Source: Mycobacterium xenopi (GTDB taxonomy: Bacteria; Actinomycetota; Actinomycetes; Mycobacteriales; Mycobacteriaceae). From it: a DNA stretch of 64,000 nucleotides. The DNA lies in assembly GCF_009936235.1 (NCBI RefSeq), contig NZ_AP022314.1, positions 1,240,001 to 1,304,000 of the forward strand, written 5' to 3'. Shown piece after piece: positions 52,700-63,466 of the stretch; the first letter of the stretch is position 1, and every line of letters starts with the position of its first letter. The notes under the pieces are model-generated. The model saw only the letters and a list, made by a program, of their open reading frames with translations. It had not been told where the DNA came from and did no database searches. The translations under genes were made by a program, and so were the position numbers.

Positions 52700-54094
52700 G
52701 TGGTGACTTTACCCACCGATCTGCCCCGCACCGTCGGCCAGCTGCGCGCCGCCGGGCATCGCGAACGTGGTGTCAAACAGGAAATCCGGGAGAATCTGCT
52801 CGCGCGCCTCGCCGAGGGCGCGGATGGCGAGGCCATCTGGCCCGGCATCGTGGGCTTCGACGAGACCGTGTTGCCCCAGCTCGAACGGGCGCTGATCGCC
52901 GGCCACGACATCGTGCTGCTCGGAGAACGCGGACAAGGCAAGACCCGGCTGCTGCGGGCCCTGGTCGGCCTGCTCGACGAATGGACACCGGTGATCGCGG
53001 GGGCCGAGCTGGGCGAACATCCCTACTCGCCGATCACCCCCGAGTCGATCCGGCGGGCCGCCGAGCTCGGCGACGAGTTGCCGGTCGCGTGGAAGCACCG
53101 CAGCGAGCGCTACACCGAAAAGCTGGCCACACCCGACACCAGCGTCGCTGACCTGGTCGGTGACGTCGACCCGATCAAGGTTGCTGAGGGTCGCACCCTG
53201 GGCGATCCGGAAACCATCGCCTACGGCCTGATCCCGCGGGCGCACCGCGGGATCGTTGCGGTCAACGAGCTGCCCGACCTGGCCGAGCGCATCCAGGTGT
53301 CGATGCTCAACGTCATGGAGGAGCGCGACATCCAGGTCCGCGGATACACGCTGCGGTTGCCGTTGGACGTGTTGGTCGTGGCCAGCGCCAACCCCGAGGA
53401 CTACACCAACCGCGGCCGGATCATCACTCCGCTCAAAGACCGCTTCGGCGCCGAGATCCGCACCCACTACCCGCTCGAGCTGGAAGCCGAGATGGGCGTC
53501 GTCGTCCAAGAAGCACACCTGAGCGCGCAGGTGCCCGACCATCTGATCCAGGTGATCGCGCGGTTCGCCCGCTACCTGCGGGAGTCCAAGTCGATCGACC
53601 AGCGTTCGGGAGTCTCGGCGCGGTTCGCGATCGCTGCCGCAGAGACTGTCGCGGCCGCTGCCCGGCATCGCGGCGCGGTGCTGGGGGAGACCGATCCGGT
53701 CGCCCGGGTCGTCGACCTGGGGACGATCATCGACGTGCTGCGCGGCAAGCTGGAATTCGAATCCGGCGAGGAGGGCCGTGAGCAGGCGGTGCTCGAACAC
53801 CTGCTGCGCCGTGCCACCGCCGACACCGCGGCCAAAGTGCTGGGCGGCATCGACGTCGGACCGCTGGTCGCGGCGGTGGAGGCCGGTTCGGCGGTGACGA
53901 CGGGCGAGCGGGTGTCGGCCAAGAATGTGCTGGCCGCGCTGCCGGACTTGCCCGTCATCGATGCGATCGCCAAGCGGCTGGGCGCCGAATCCGAGGGTGA
54001 ACGCGCGGCCGCGCTGGAACTGGCTTTGGAGGCCCTGTATTTGGCCAAGCGCATCGACAAGGTGTCGACAGAAGGCGAAACCGTTTATGGCTAG
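52700..54094 (+). CDS. MoxR/Mg-chelatase-type AAA ATPase (Rv0958-like)
   Basis: A 464-residue AAA+ protein of the magnesium-chelatase subunit I/MoxR group. Walker A is LLGERGQGKTRLLRALVG, a Walker B/sensor region is GIVAVNELPDLAERIQ, and then LNVMEERDIQVRGYTLRLPL and LVVASANPEDYTNRGRIITP. The start is GTG at 52700 or 52703. It overlaps the VWA-protein gene by 8 bp; MoxR-VWA pairs act as chaperones or metal-insertion machines. No chelatase pathway is nearby, so a protein-remodelling role is more likely. Confidence 0.9.
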   Translation: MVTLPTDLPRTVGQLRAAGHRERGVKQEIRENLLARLAEGADGEAIWPGIVGFDETVLPQLERALIAGHDIVLLGERGQGKTRLLRALVGLLDEWTPVIAGAELGEHPYSPITPESIRRAAELGDELPVAWKHRSERYTEKLATPDTSVADLVGDVDPIKVAEGRTLGDPETIAYGLIPRAHRGIVAVNELPDLAERIQVSMLNVMEERDIQVRGYTLRLPLDVLVVASANPEDYTNRGRIITPLKDRFGAEIRTHYPLELEAEMGVVVQEAHLSAQVPDHLIQVIARFARYLRESKSIDQRSGVSARFAIAAAETVAAAARHRGAVLGETDPVARVVDLGTIIDVLRGKLEFESGEEGREQAVLEHLLRRATADTAAKVLGGIDVGPLVAAVEAGSAVTTGERVSAKNVLAALPDLPVIDAIAKRLGAESEGERAAALELALEALYLAKRIDKVSTEGETVYG

Positions 54095-56072
54095 ACCTGC
54101 TAGGGGCCACTCGACGCGGTACTCGGCGTACACCGGCGGGCCCGACCCGCTGGCTCCGCCGGTGGACCTGCGTGAGGCGCTGGAGCAGATCGGCCAGGAC
54201 GTCATGGCGGGCACCTCGCCGCGGCGGGCACTGTCCGAACTGCTCAGGCGGGGGACGAGGAACATGCCCGGGGCCGACCGGCTGGCAGCCGAGGCGAACC
54301 GACGTCGACGTGAGTTGTTGCGGCGCAACAACTTAGATGGGACACTGCAAGAGATCAAGAAGCTGCTCGACGAGGCAGTGCTAGCGGAGCGCAAGGCGTT
54401 GGCGCGCGCGCTCGACGACGACGCCCGGTTCGGTGAACTGCAGCTGGATGCGCTCTCGCCGTCGCCGGCGAAGGCCATACAGGAGCTGTCGGACTACAAC
54501 TGGCGCAGCAGCGAGGCCCGCGAAAAATACGAGCAGATCAGGGATTTGCTGGGGCGCGAAATGCTCGACCAGCGCTTCGCGGGCATGAAGCAGGCGCTTG
54601 AAGGTGCCACCGACGAGGATCGTCGCCGTGTCACCGAAATGCTCGACGACCTGAACGAGCTGCTGGACAAGCATGCCAGAGGGCAAGACACCCAGCAAGA
54701 TTTCGACGACTTCATGAACAAGCACGGCGAGTTCTTCCCGGAGAACCCCCGTAATGTCGAAGAACTGCTGGACTCGTTGGCCAAACGGGCAGCCGCTGCG
54801 CAGCGTTTCCGCAATAGTTTGACGCCGGAGCAACGCGCTGAGCTAGATGCCTTGGCGCAGCAGGCTTTTGGATCACCAGCACTGATGCAGGCGTTGGAGC
54901 GGCTGGATGCTCACCTGCAGGCCGCGCGTCCGGGCGAGGACTGGTACGGCAGCGCGGAATTCTCCGGCGACAACCCGCTTGGCATGGGCGAGGGAACCCA
55001 GGCCCTGTCGGATATCGCGGAGCTGGAGCAACTGGCTGAGCAGCTGTCGCAAAGCTATCCGGGCGCCACCATGGACGATGTCGACCTCGATGCGCTGGCC
55101 CGCCAGCTCGGCGACCAAGCCGCCGTCGACGCGCAAACGCTCGCCGAGCTGGAGCGCGCACTGCTCAACCAGGGATTTTTCGACCGCGGTTCCGACGGCC
55201 AGTGGCGGCTGTCTCCGAAGGCGATGCGCCGGCTCGGTGAGACGGCGTTACGTGATGTGGCCCAACAGCTTTCCGGACGACGCGGTGAGCGCGATCATCG
55301 ACGTGCCGGCGCGGCCGGCGAACTGACCGGTGCTACCCGGCCGTGGCAGTTCGGCGACACCGAGCCGTGGAATGTCACCCGGACGCTGACCAACGCCGTG
55401 CTGCGGCAAGCCGGAACCGCGACAGCCGAATTGCCGATCCGGATCACCGTTGAAGACGTCGAGGTTTCGGAGACCGAAACACGCACGCAGGCAGCGGTTG
55501 CGTTGCTGGTGGATACCTCGTTCTCCATGGTCATGGAGAATCGCTGGATTCCGATGAAACGCACCGCGCTGGCGCTCAACCATTTGGTCAGCACCCGGTT
55601 TCGCTCGGATGCCCTGCAGATCATCGCTTTTGGGCGCTATGCGCGTACGGTCACGGCTGCCGAACTGATGGGCTTGGAAGGTGTATACGAGCAGGGCACT
55701 AACTTGCACCACGCGCTAGCGCTGGCCGGTCGGCATCTGCGACGACACCCCAATGCTCAGCCGGTTGTGTTGGTGGTCACCGACGGTGAGCCGACCGCGC
55801 ATCTCGAAGACTTCGACGGCGAGGGCACGGCAGTGTTTTTCGATTACCCACCACACCCGCGGACCATTGCTCACACCGTGCGCGGGTTCGACGACATGGC
55901 GCGGCTGGGCGCTCAGGTGACCATCTTCCGACTGGGCAGCGACCCCGGGTTGGCGCGGTTCATCGATCAGGTGGCGCGACGGGTCGAGGGCCGCGTCGTC
56001 GTGCCGGATCTCGACGGGCTGGGCGCGGCGGTGGTGGGCGATTATCTGCGGTCTCGGCGGCGGCGTCGCTAG
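54087..56072 (+). CDS. VWA-domain protein partner of the AAA ATPase (Rv0959-like)
   Basis: A 661-residue protein with a long charged helical N-terminal and middle region (about 1-430) and a C-terminal von Willebrand A domain (about 480-655). The MIDAS motif is VALLVDTSFSMVMENRW (DxSxS), with the distal Asp in VVTDGEPTAHLED. The ATG at 54087 overlaps the end of the ATPase gene (ATGGCTAG). As in other MoxR-VWA pairs, the VWA domain would bind metal-dependent partners that the ATPase remodels. Confidence 0.9.
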   Translation: MARPARGHSTRYSAYTGGPDPLAPPVDLREALEQIGQDVMAGTSPRRALSELLRRGTRNMPGADRLAAEANRRRRELLRRNNLDGTLQEIKKLLDEAVLAERKALARALDDDARFGELQLDALSPSPAKAIQELSDYNWRSSEAREKYEQIRDLLGREMLDQRFAGMKQALEGATDEDRRRVTEMLDDLNELLDKHARGQDTQQDFDDFMNKHGEFFPENPRNVEELLDSLAKRAAAAQRFRNSLTPEQRAELDALAQQAFGSPALMQALERLDAHLQAARPGEDWYGSAEFSGDNPLGMGEGTQALSDIAELEQLAEQLSQSYPGATMDDVDLDALARQLGDQAAVDAQTLAELERALLNQGFFDRGSDGQWRLSPKAMRRLGETALRDVAQQLSGRRGERDHRRAGAAGELTGATRPWQFGDTEPWNVTRTLTNAVLRQAGTATAELPIRITVEDVEVSETETRTQAAVALLVDTSFSMVMENRWIPMKRTALALNHLVSTRFRSDALQIIAFGRYARTVTAAELMGLEGVYEQGTNLHHALALAGRHLRRHPNAQPVVLVVTDGEPTAHLEDFDGEGTAVFFDYPPHPRTIAHTVRGFDDMARLGAQVTIFRLGSDPGLARFIDQVARRVEGRVVVPDLDGLGAAVVGDYLRSRRRRR

Positions 56073-56084
56073 CCCTGCTCGCGA

Positions 56085-56675
56085 CTACTGCTGCGGTTTC
56101 CGGTTTTTCCGCTTGATGCCGACCCCGCCCCACAGCGAGAAACCACGAATGGTCACCTTCGGTGCCCCGGGGGTGCCTTCGCCGTTGACGTGCTGGTCGA
56201 AGCCGCCCATCACGCCGTGGCCGTGGATCTCGACGTTGACCTCCGGGGGCAGCAAGATGGTCTGCCCACCCATGATCGAATACGCGTGGATGTCGACTTC
56301 GGTAGAGGTGAAGTCGGCGTAGCGCAAATCGATGACGCCGCCGCCCCACAACGCGAACGTCGTCAATTTCTTCGGGATCGGCCATCGGCCGCGCCGTTCG
56401 AACGCACCCATGATGGCCAACAGCAGGGTAGACGGCGCCGGTTTACAGGCCTCGCCGCGGCGCGGGCTCATCGAGGAACCCGGGAGATCGGCCCGAAGCC
56501 GATCCAGTTCTTGATACGTGGTCGCCGCATAGGCCTTGGTAAGCCGCTCCTCGTATTCGCTTAGTTGCAGGCGACCCTGCGCAGCGGCATCGGTGAGCAA
56601 CTGCGCCACCTGTATGCGATCGGTGTCTGCGGCGCGCGACTCGCCCCGCACCTCGCGCTGCGCTTCTTTGCTCAT
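56085..56675 (-). CDS. DUF1707 domain protein with LiaF-like C-terminal region (Rv0966c-like)
   Basis: A 196-residue protein. The N-terminal DUF1707 (about 10-65) has DRIQVAQLLTDAAAQGRLQL, EYEERLTKAYAATTYQELD and RLRADLP. The C-terminal half is a beta-rich repeat region like cell-wall-active antibiotic response proteins, with FALWGGGVIDLRYADFTSTE, AYSIMGGQTILLPPEVNVEI and GFSLWGGVGIK. The ATG at 56675 gives nearly the family length. It lies 46 bp downstream of echA7 on the same strand. No transmembrane helix is visible. Confidence 0.87.
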   Translation of the reverse strand: MSKEAQREVRGESRAADTDRIQVAQLLTDAAAQGRLQLSEYEERLTKAYAATTYQELDRLRADLPGSSMSPRRGEACKPAPSTLLLAIMGAFERRGRWPIPKKLTTFALWGGGVIDLRYADFTSTEVDIHAYSIMGGQTILLPPEVNVEIHGHGVMGGFDQHVNGEGTPGAPKVTIRGFSLWGGVGIKRKNRKPQQ

Positions 56676-56721
56676 CACTGCTGAGCCTACGACGAAGAAA
56701 TTCGGCCGCAAGGCGACTTCG

Positions 56722-57510
56722 CTAAACTGCGTCGCCACCGTGCTGCGACACCCATCGCGGCGGTCGTTTCTGCAGGAAGGCGAGCATTCCTTCGCGGGCC
56801 TCGTCCGAGACGAACAGGCGTGCCGAGTCGACGCTGAGCCGCTCGGCGTCGCGGTCGAAGCCCTCGAGCACCGCGGCCGTGGTCAAGGCCTTCGACGCGG
56901 CCAACCCCTGCGGCGACCCCAGTTCCATCTCCGCGACCAACGTCGCCACCGCGGCGTCGACATCGTCTGCCGCCAGGGTTACCAACCCGATAGCCGCGGC
57001 TTGCTGCGCGTCAAATTTCTCACCGGTCAGGTAGTAGCGCGCCGCCGCGCGGGCTGACATCTTTGGCAGCAAGGTCAGTGAGATGATCGCCGGCGCCACC
57101 CCGATCCGCGCTTCGGTCAGCGCGAAGCTGCTGCGTGGACCGGCCACCGCGATATCACAGGCGCCGACCAGCCCCAGGCCGCCCGCACGGACGTGACCGT
57201 CGATGGCGGCAATCACCGGCAGCGGCGACTCGACGATCGCGCGCAGCAGCGAGGCCAACTCCCTGGCGCGTTCGGCCGCGGTGTCGAAGGGGTCGCCGCC
57301 CGATGCCTCCGAGAGGTCCGCACCCGCGCAGAACGTGCCGCCGGTGTGGCCGAGCACCACCATGCGCACCGCTGTGTCGGCAGCTGCGTCCCGCAGCCCC
57401 TGGTGCAGTTGGCTCACCAGTGCGCTCGACAGCGCGTTGCGGTTGTTCGGAGAATTCAGTGTCAGCCGAGCGACGTTTCCGTCGACCGCGTATTCGACCA
57501 GGGTATCCAT
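56722..57510 (-). CDS. echA7: Enoyl-CoA hydratase/isomerase family protein
   Basis: A 262-residue crotonase-fold protein. CoA-binding and oxyanion regions are GTFCAGADLSEAS and DGHVRAGGLGLVGACDIAVA, followed by FALTEARIGVAPAIISLTLL. The Glu in TEARIGV occupies one catalytic position; the other site (GGL.LVGACD) has no Glu, so hydratase chemistry may be weak. The start ATG overlaps the fadE12 stop (TGATG). It is the last enzyme of the acyl-CoA operon and corresponds to Rv0971c. Confidence 0.92.
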   Translation of the reverse strand: MDTLVEYAVDGNVARLTLNSPNNRNALSSALVSQLHQGLRDAAADTAVRMVVLGHTGGTFCAGADLSEASGGDPFDTAAERARELASLLRAIVESPLPVIAAIDGHVRAGGLGLVGACDIAVAGPRSSFALTEARIGVAPAIISLTLLPKMSARAAARYYLTGEKFDAQQAAAIGLVTLAADDVDAAVATLVAEMELGSPQGLAASKALTTAAVLEGFDRDAERLSVDSARLFVSDEAREGMLAFLQKRPPRWVSQHGGDAV

Positions 57511-58676
57511 CAGTAGGAGCGCGGCAGACCCAGCGACGTCTGGGCGATGAAATTGAGCACCATCTCCCGGCTCACCGGTGCGATCCGCGACAGCCGTGAC
57601 GCCGTCAACGCCGCGGCGATCCCGTATTCCTTGGTCAGCCCGTTACCGCCCAGCGACTGCACGGCCTGGTCGACGGCCCGCGCAGATGCTTCGCCCGCAG
57701 CGTATTTCGCCATGTTGGCCGCTTCGGCGGCACCCATGTCGTCGCCGGTGTCGTACAGCGTGGCGGCTTTCTGCATCATCAATTTCGCAAGTTCGATCTC
57801 AACGTAGTTCTGCGCCAGCGGATGCGACAGCCCCTGGTGGGCACCGATCGGGGTGTCCCACACCTTGCGTGTCTTGACGTAGTCGGTGGCCTTACCGAGC
57901 GCGAAGCGTCCCATACCGACAGCGCTGGCCGCACCCATGATCCGCTCCGGGTTTAAACCGGCGAACAGTTGGGCGATCGCGGCGTCCTCCGAACCGACCA
58001 GCGCGTCGGCGGGCAGCCGCACGTCGTCGATGAAGACTGTGAATTGCCGCTCGGGACTTATCAATTCCATCTCGATTGGGGTGTAGGTAAAGCCGGGCGC
58101 GTCGGTGGGCACCACGAACAGCGCCGGCCGCAGTTTACCGGTCTTGCTCTCTTCGGTGCGGCCCACCACGAGTACCGCTTGGGCTTGGTCGACGCCGGAA
58201 ATGAAAACCTTTTGGCCCGAAAGGATCCAGTCGCTGCCGTCACGGCGGGCAGTGGTGGTGATCCGGTGCGAGTTGGAGCCCGCGTCGGGTTCGGTGATGG
58301 CGAACGCCATCGTGATCGAGCCGTCGGCGATGCCGGGCAGCCAGCGTTGTTTCTGCTCGTCGGTGCCGAACTTGGAGATGATGGTGCCGTTGATGGCCGG
58401 TGACACCACCATCATCAGCAGTCCGCAGCCATGCGCCGACATTTCTTCCATCACCAGTGACAGTTCGTACATGCCAGCGCCACCGCCGCCGTATTTTTCG
58501 GGGAGGTTCACCCCGAGGAAGCCCAGTTTGCCTGCCTCGTTCCACAATTCGTCGGTATGCTGATGCGCTCGCGCTTTCTGCAGGTAGTAGTCCGGACCGT
58601 AGTTGGATACCAGGGCGGCGACCGCCTTGCGCAGGGCCTGGCGTTCCTCGTTTTCGATAAAGCTGGTGTCGGTCAC
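57510..58676 (-). CDS. fadE12: Acyl-CoA dehydrogenase
   Basis: A 388-residue FAD-dependent acyl-CoA dehydrogenase with MAFAITEPDAGSNSHRITTT, DWILSGQKVFISGVDQAQAV, and the C-terminal QSLGGNGLTKEYGIAA with the Gly-rich FAD loop. The start is GTG at 58676 (TDTSFIENEERQALR), overlapping the accA2 stop (GTGA). It would form the enoyl-CoA acted on by the neighbouring hydratase and carboxylase. Corresponds to Rv0972c. Confidence 0.94.
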   Translation of the reverse strand: MTDTSFIENEERQALRKAVAALVSNYGPDYYLQKARAHQHTDELWNEAGKLGFLGVNLPEKYGGGGAGMYELSLVMEEMSAHGCGLLMMVVSPAINGTIISKFGTDEQKQRWLPGIADGSITMAFAITEPDAGSNSHRITTTARRDGSDWILSGQKVFISGVDQAQAVLVVGRTEESKTGKLRPALFVVPTDAPGFTYTPIEMELISPERQFTVFIDDVRLPADALVGSEDAAIAQLFAGLNPERIMGAASAVGMGRFALGKATDYVKTRKVWDTPIGAHQGLSHPLAQNYVEIELAKLMMQKAATLYDTGDDMGAAEAANMAKYAAGEASARAVDQAVQSLGGNGLTKEYGIAAALTASRLSRIAPVSREMVLNFIAQTSLGLPRSY

Positions 58677-60676
58677 GGTTGCGAGTCTCCTTCTGGTTGT
58701 TGGGGGGATGCATCGACGCGAGCCAACACCGCGCCCACTTCGACTTGTGCGCCGGGGCTGACGTCGAGTTGGGCCAGCACCCCGTCGGTCGGCGCGGTGA
58801 TTGTGTGCTCCATCTTCATCGCTTCCAGCCACACCAGCGGCTGGCCGGCGGTCACCGTGTCGCCGACCTGAGCGCCGACCCGGATGACGTTGCCGGGCAT
58901 CGGCGCCACCAGTGAACCCTGTTCGACGGCCGAACCCGGTTCCGGGAAGCGGGGCAGCGCCACCAGGTGAACCGGTCCGTGCGGTGAGTCGACGTAGATG
59001 TCGTCTCCGTAACGGGCGGTCTCGAACCGGCACGCCACGCCGTCGCCGTCAGCTAGCACCACCTCGTCGGCGGTGCAGGACATCAGGTGCACCGATTCAT
59101 CATCGGGAAGCTCCAAACCCTTTCTAGTGAACCGATATTGGACACGATGGTCCTGGCCGCTGTCGTCGCGGAAGTTCTTGACCTGATACCCCGACGCCAG
59201 GTTGCGCCAGCCGCTGGGTATCGACCCGAACACGGCTGCCGTTGCACGGTTGTGTGCGGCGTCGGCGAGGGCGGCCGCGATCGCGGATAACCGGACCGCC
59301 GCCGCGTCGCACGGCGGTGCCGCCAGCTTCGACAGCCCGTGGGTGTCGAAGAACGCAGTGTCGGTGGCGCCGTCGAGAAAAGCGGGATGCCGCAGCACGT
59401 TGACCAGCAGATCGCGGTTGGTGCGAAGGCCATGCAGGCGGGCGCGGGCCAGGGCATCGGCGAGCACCCGCGCCGCCTGCAGGCGGGTGGGAGCATAAGA
59501 GATCACCTTGGCCAGCATCGGGTCGTAGTGGATCGACACCACCGAGCCGTCCGCAATGCCGGAGTCCAGCCTGATCCCGGTACGCCGGCCCAGGGTTTCG
59601 AACTTCGCGCGCACCCCGGGCACGTCGATGGTGTGCACCACACCGGCCTGCGGCTGCCAGCCGCGCGCCGGATCTTCGGCGTAGACCCGAGCTTCGATCG
59701 AATACCCTTGTGCCGCTGGAGATTCGGAATCCAATCGAGCGCCGTCGGCCACAGCCAGCTGCAGCTCGACCAGGTCCGTTCCGGTCGTCTCCTCGGTGAC
59801 GGGATGCTCCACCTGCAGGCGGGTGTTCATCTCCAAGAAGTAGAAGTCGCCATCGTCGTCGGCCAGGAACTCCACGGTGCCCGCACCGGTGTAGCCGATC
59901 GCGCTGGCGGCCAGCCGGGCGGCGTCGAACAGCTTGGTTCGCATGCCCGGCGTGCGTTCCACGAGCGGGGAGGGTGCTTCTTCGATGATCTTCTGGTGCC
60001 GGCGCTGGATCGAGCATTCTCGTTCTCCGACAGCCCATATCGTGCCGTGGGTGTCGGCGATCATCTGGACTTCGACGTGATGGCCGGTGGCCAGGTAGCG
60101 CTCGCAGAACACCGTCGGGTCGCCGAACGCGGACTGCGCTTCGCGCCGGGCGGCGGCAACCTCGTGTGGCAGAGCCGATAACTCGTGCACCACCCGCATC
60201 CCGCGGCCACCGCCACCCGCTGAAGCCTTGACCAATACCGGCAGTTGCTCGGCGGTGACGGCGTCGGGGTCGAGTTCGGCAAGCACTGGCACTCCGGCCG
60301 CGGCCATCAGTTTCTTGGCTTCGATCTTCGAGCCCATCGCCCGCACCGCCGCCACCGGCGGGCCGATCCACGTCAACCCCGCGTCGAGTACTGCCGCTGC
60401 GAAATCAGCGTTCTCGGAAAGGAACCCGTAACCTGGATGCACGGCGTCCGCTTTGGCGGCGCGGGCTGCTGCGATCAGCGCCTCGGGATCGAGGTAGTCG
60501 TTGACCCGCCCTAGCCGCACCCGCAGGTCCGCCTCGGCGACGTGCGGCGCTTCCGCGTCTGGGTCGGTGTAGACCGCGACCGTGCTCAAGCCCAGCCGCC
60601 GGCAGGTCACGAAGACCCGGCGGGCGATCTCGCCGCGGTTGGCCACCAGAACCCGAGTGATTCCCATACCCATCAC
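58673..60676 (-). CDS. accA2: Biotin-dependent acyl-CoA carboxylase, alpha subunit
   Basis: A 667-residue fused biotin carboxylase and biotin carrier. It has RVLVANRGEIARRVFVTCRR, GYGFLSENADFA, the ATP-grasp loop VKASAGGGGRGMRVV, the EMNTRLQVEHPVTEE catalytic region, and the C-terminal biotinylation site WLEAMKMEHTITAP. The start ATG overlaps the accD2 stop by 4 bp. With AccD2 it resembles methylcrotonyl/geranyl-CoA carboxylases; the natural substrate is not certain. Corresponds to Rv0973c. Confidence 0.95.
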   Translation of the reverse strand: MMGMGITRVLVANRGEIARRVFVTCRRLGLSTVAVYTDPDAEAPHVAEADLRVRLGRVNDYLDPEALIAAARAAKADAVHPGYGFLSENADFAAAVLDAGLTWIGPPVAAVRAMGSKIEAKKLMAAAGVPVLAELDPDAVTAEQLPVLVKASAGGGGRGMRVVHELSALPHEVAAARREAQSAFGDPTVFCERYLATGHHVEVQMIADTHGTIWAVGERECSIQRRHQKIIEEAPSPLVERTPGMRTKLFDAARLAASAIGYTGAGTVEFLADDDGDFYFLEMNTRLQVEHPVTEETTGTDLVELQLAVADGARLDSESPAAQGYSIEARVYAEDPARGWQPQAGVVHTIDVPGVRAKFETLGRRTGIRLDSGIADGSVVSIHYDPMLAKVISYAPTRLQAARVLADALARARLHGLRTNRDLLVNVLRHPAFLDGATDTAFFDTHGLSKLAAPPCDAAAVRLSAIAAALADAAHNRATAAVFGSIPSGWRNLASGYQVKNFRDDSGQDHRVQYRFTRKGLELPDDESVHLMSCTADEVVLADGDGVACRFETARYGDDIYVDSPHGPVHLVALPRFPEPGSAVEQGSLVAPMPGNVIRVGAQVGDTVTAGQPLVWLEAMKMEHTITAPTDGVLAQLDVSPGAQVEVGAVLARVDASPQQPEGDSQP

Positions 60677-62268
60677 ATCCGAAAGACGCCGAAGTTCGAT
60701 GTGCCTTTAATCGGTGCATTAGCGACGGCGGACAAGCACATTCCCAGCACGGTCCGGGTGTCGCGCGGATCGATCACGCCGTCGTCGTAAAGCCTCCCGG
60801 AGAGGAACATCGGCAACGACTCCGCTTCGATCTGTGCCTCGATCGCCGCCCGCAGCGCAGCGTCGGCGTCTTCGTCGAATGCCTGACCCCGCGCTTGCGC
60901 GGCAGCGCGGTTGACGATGGAGATGACGCCCGCCAGCTGCGCGCCGCCCATGACCGCGGCCTTCGCGCTGGGCCAGGCGAACAAGAACCGCGGGTCGTAG
61001 GCCCGCCCACACATGCCGTAATGCCCGGCCCCGTAAGACGCTCCGATCAGCAGCGAGATGTGCGGCACGGTCGAATTGGAGACCGCGTTGATCATCATCG
61101 AGCCGTGCTTGATCATCCCGCGTTCCTCGTAGTCCTTGCCGACCATGTAGCCGGTGGTGTTGTGCAAGAACAACAGCGGGGTATCCGAGCGGTTCGCTAA
61201 CTGGATGAACTGGGTAGCTTTCTGGGATTCCTCGCTGAACAGGATGCCGCGGGCGTTGGCCAAAATGCCCAGCGGATAGCCGTGCAGCCGGGCCCACCCG
61301 GTGACCAGCGACGAGCCGTACAACGGTTTGAACTCGTCGAATTCCGAGCCGTCGACAATGCGGGCGATGACCTCCCGCGGGTCGAACGGGATACGCAGAT
61401 CAGACGGCACGATGCCCAACAGTTCCTCGGCGTCGTAGCGCGGTTCGACCACCGGCCCGGGCGCCGGCCCCAGTTTCTTCCAGTTCAGCCTGGCCACGAT
61501 CTGGCGGCCGATGCGCAGCGCGTCGAGCTCGTCGAGGGCGAAGTAGTCGGCCAAACCCGAGATCCGGGCATGCATTTCGGCGCCGCCCAGGGATTCGTCG
61601 TCCGATTCTTCGCCGGTCGCCATTTTCACCAGCGGCGGGCCGGCCAAAAACACCTTGGAGCGTTCCTTGATCATCACCACGTGATCGGACATCCCGGGCA
61701 CATAGGCGCCACCTGCCGTGGAGTTGCCGAACACCAGGGCAATGGTCGGAATCCCGGCCGCCGACAGCCTGGTCAGGTCGCGGAACATCTGGCCGCCGGG
61801 GATGAAAACCTCTTTTTGCGTGGGCAAGTCGGCGCCACCGGACTCCACCAGTGAGATCACCGGCAGCCGGTTCTGGAAGGCGATCTGGTTGGCCCGCAGT
61901 ATCTTCCGCAGCGTCCACGGATTGCTGGTGCCGCCTTTGACTGTGGGGTCGTTGGCGACGATCATGCATTCCACGCCCGATACCGCGCCGATGCCCACGA
62001 CGACACTGGCGCCCACCTGGAATTCGCTGCCCCACGCGGCGAGCGGGCACAATTCCAGGAACGGGGAATCGGGGTCGACCAACAGCTCGATGCGTTCTCG
62101 TGCGGTGAGCTTGCCGCGGGAATGATGGCGCTCGACGTACTTGGGGCCGCCACCCGCAAGCGCCTTGGCCAGCTCGCGGTCGATCTCGGCGAGCTTGGCG
62201 GTCAGTGCAGTAGCTGCCTCGGTGTAGGTGGGCGAGGCCGGATCGAGGGTCGATTGCAGGACTGTCAT
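60673..62268 (-). CDS. accD2: Acyl-CoA carboxylase, beta (carboxyltransferase) subunit
   Basis: A 531-residue carboxyltransferase, similar to methylcrotonyl-CoA carboxylase beta. Conserved regions are RHHSRGKLTARERIELLVDP (as ERHHSRGKLTARERIELL), CMIVANDPTVKGGTSNPWTL, LPVISLVESGGADLPTQ and HISLLIGASYGAGHYGMCGR. It forms a complex with AccA2, which follows with a 4-bp overlap. Corresponds to Rv0974c. Confidence 0.95.
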   Translation of the reverse strand: MTVLQSTLDPASPTYTEAATALTAKLAEIDRELAKALAGGGPKYVERHHSRGKLTARERIELLVDPDSPFLELCPLAAWGSEFQVGASVVVGIGAVSGVECMIVANDPTVKGGTSNPWTLRKILRANQIAFQNRLPVISLVESGGADLPTQKEVFIPGGQMFRDLTRLSAAGIPTIALVFGNSTAGGAYVPGMSDHVVMIKERSKVFLAGPPLVKMATGEESDDESLGGAEMHARISGLADYFALDELDALRIGRQIVARLNWKKLGPAPGPVVEPRYDAEELLGIVPSDLRIPFDPREVIARIVDGSEFDEFKPLYGSSLVTGWARLHGYPLGILANARGILFSEESQKATQFIQLANRSDTPLLFLHNTTGYMVGKDYEERGMIKHGSMMINAVSNSTVPHISLLIGASYGAGHYGMCGRAYDPRFLFAWPSAKAAVMGGAQLAGVISIVNRAAAQARGQAFDEDADAALRAAIEAQIEAESLPMFLSGRLYDDGVIDPRDTRTVLGMCLSAVANAPIKGTSNFGVFRM

Positions 62269-62317
62269 CGCTACCGCCGACGATGCAGAGCGAAGTGATG
62301 CGCAAGAGGCAAAGTGA

Positions 62318-63462
<1,145 letters not shown>

Positions 63463-63466
<4 letters not shown>

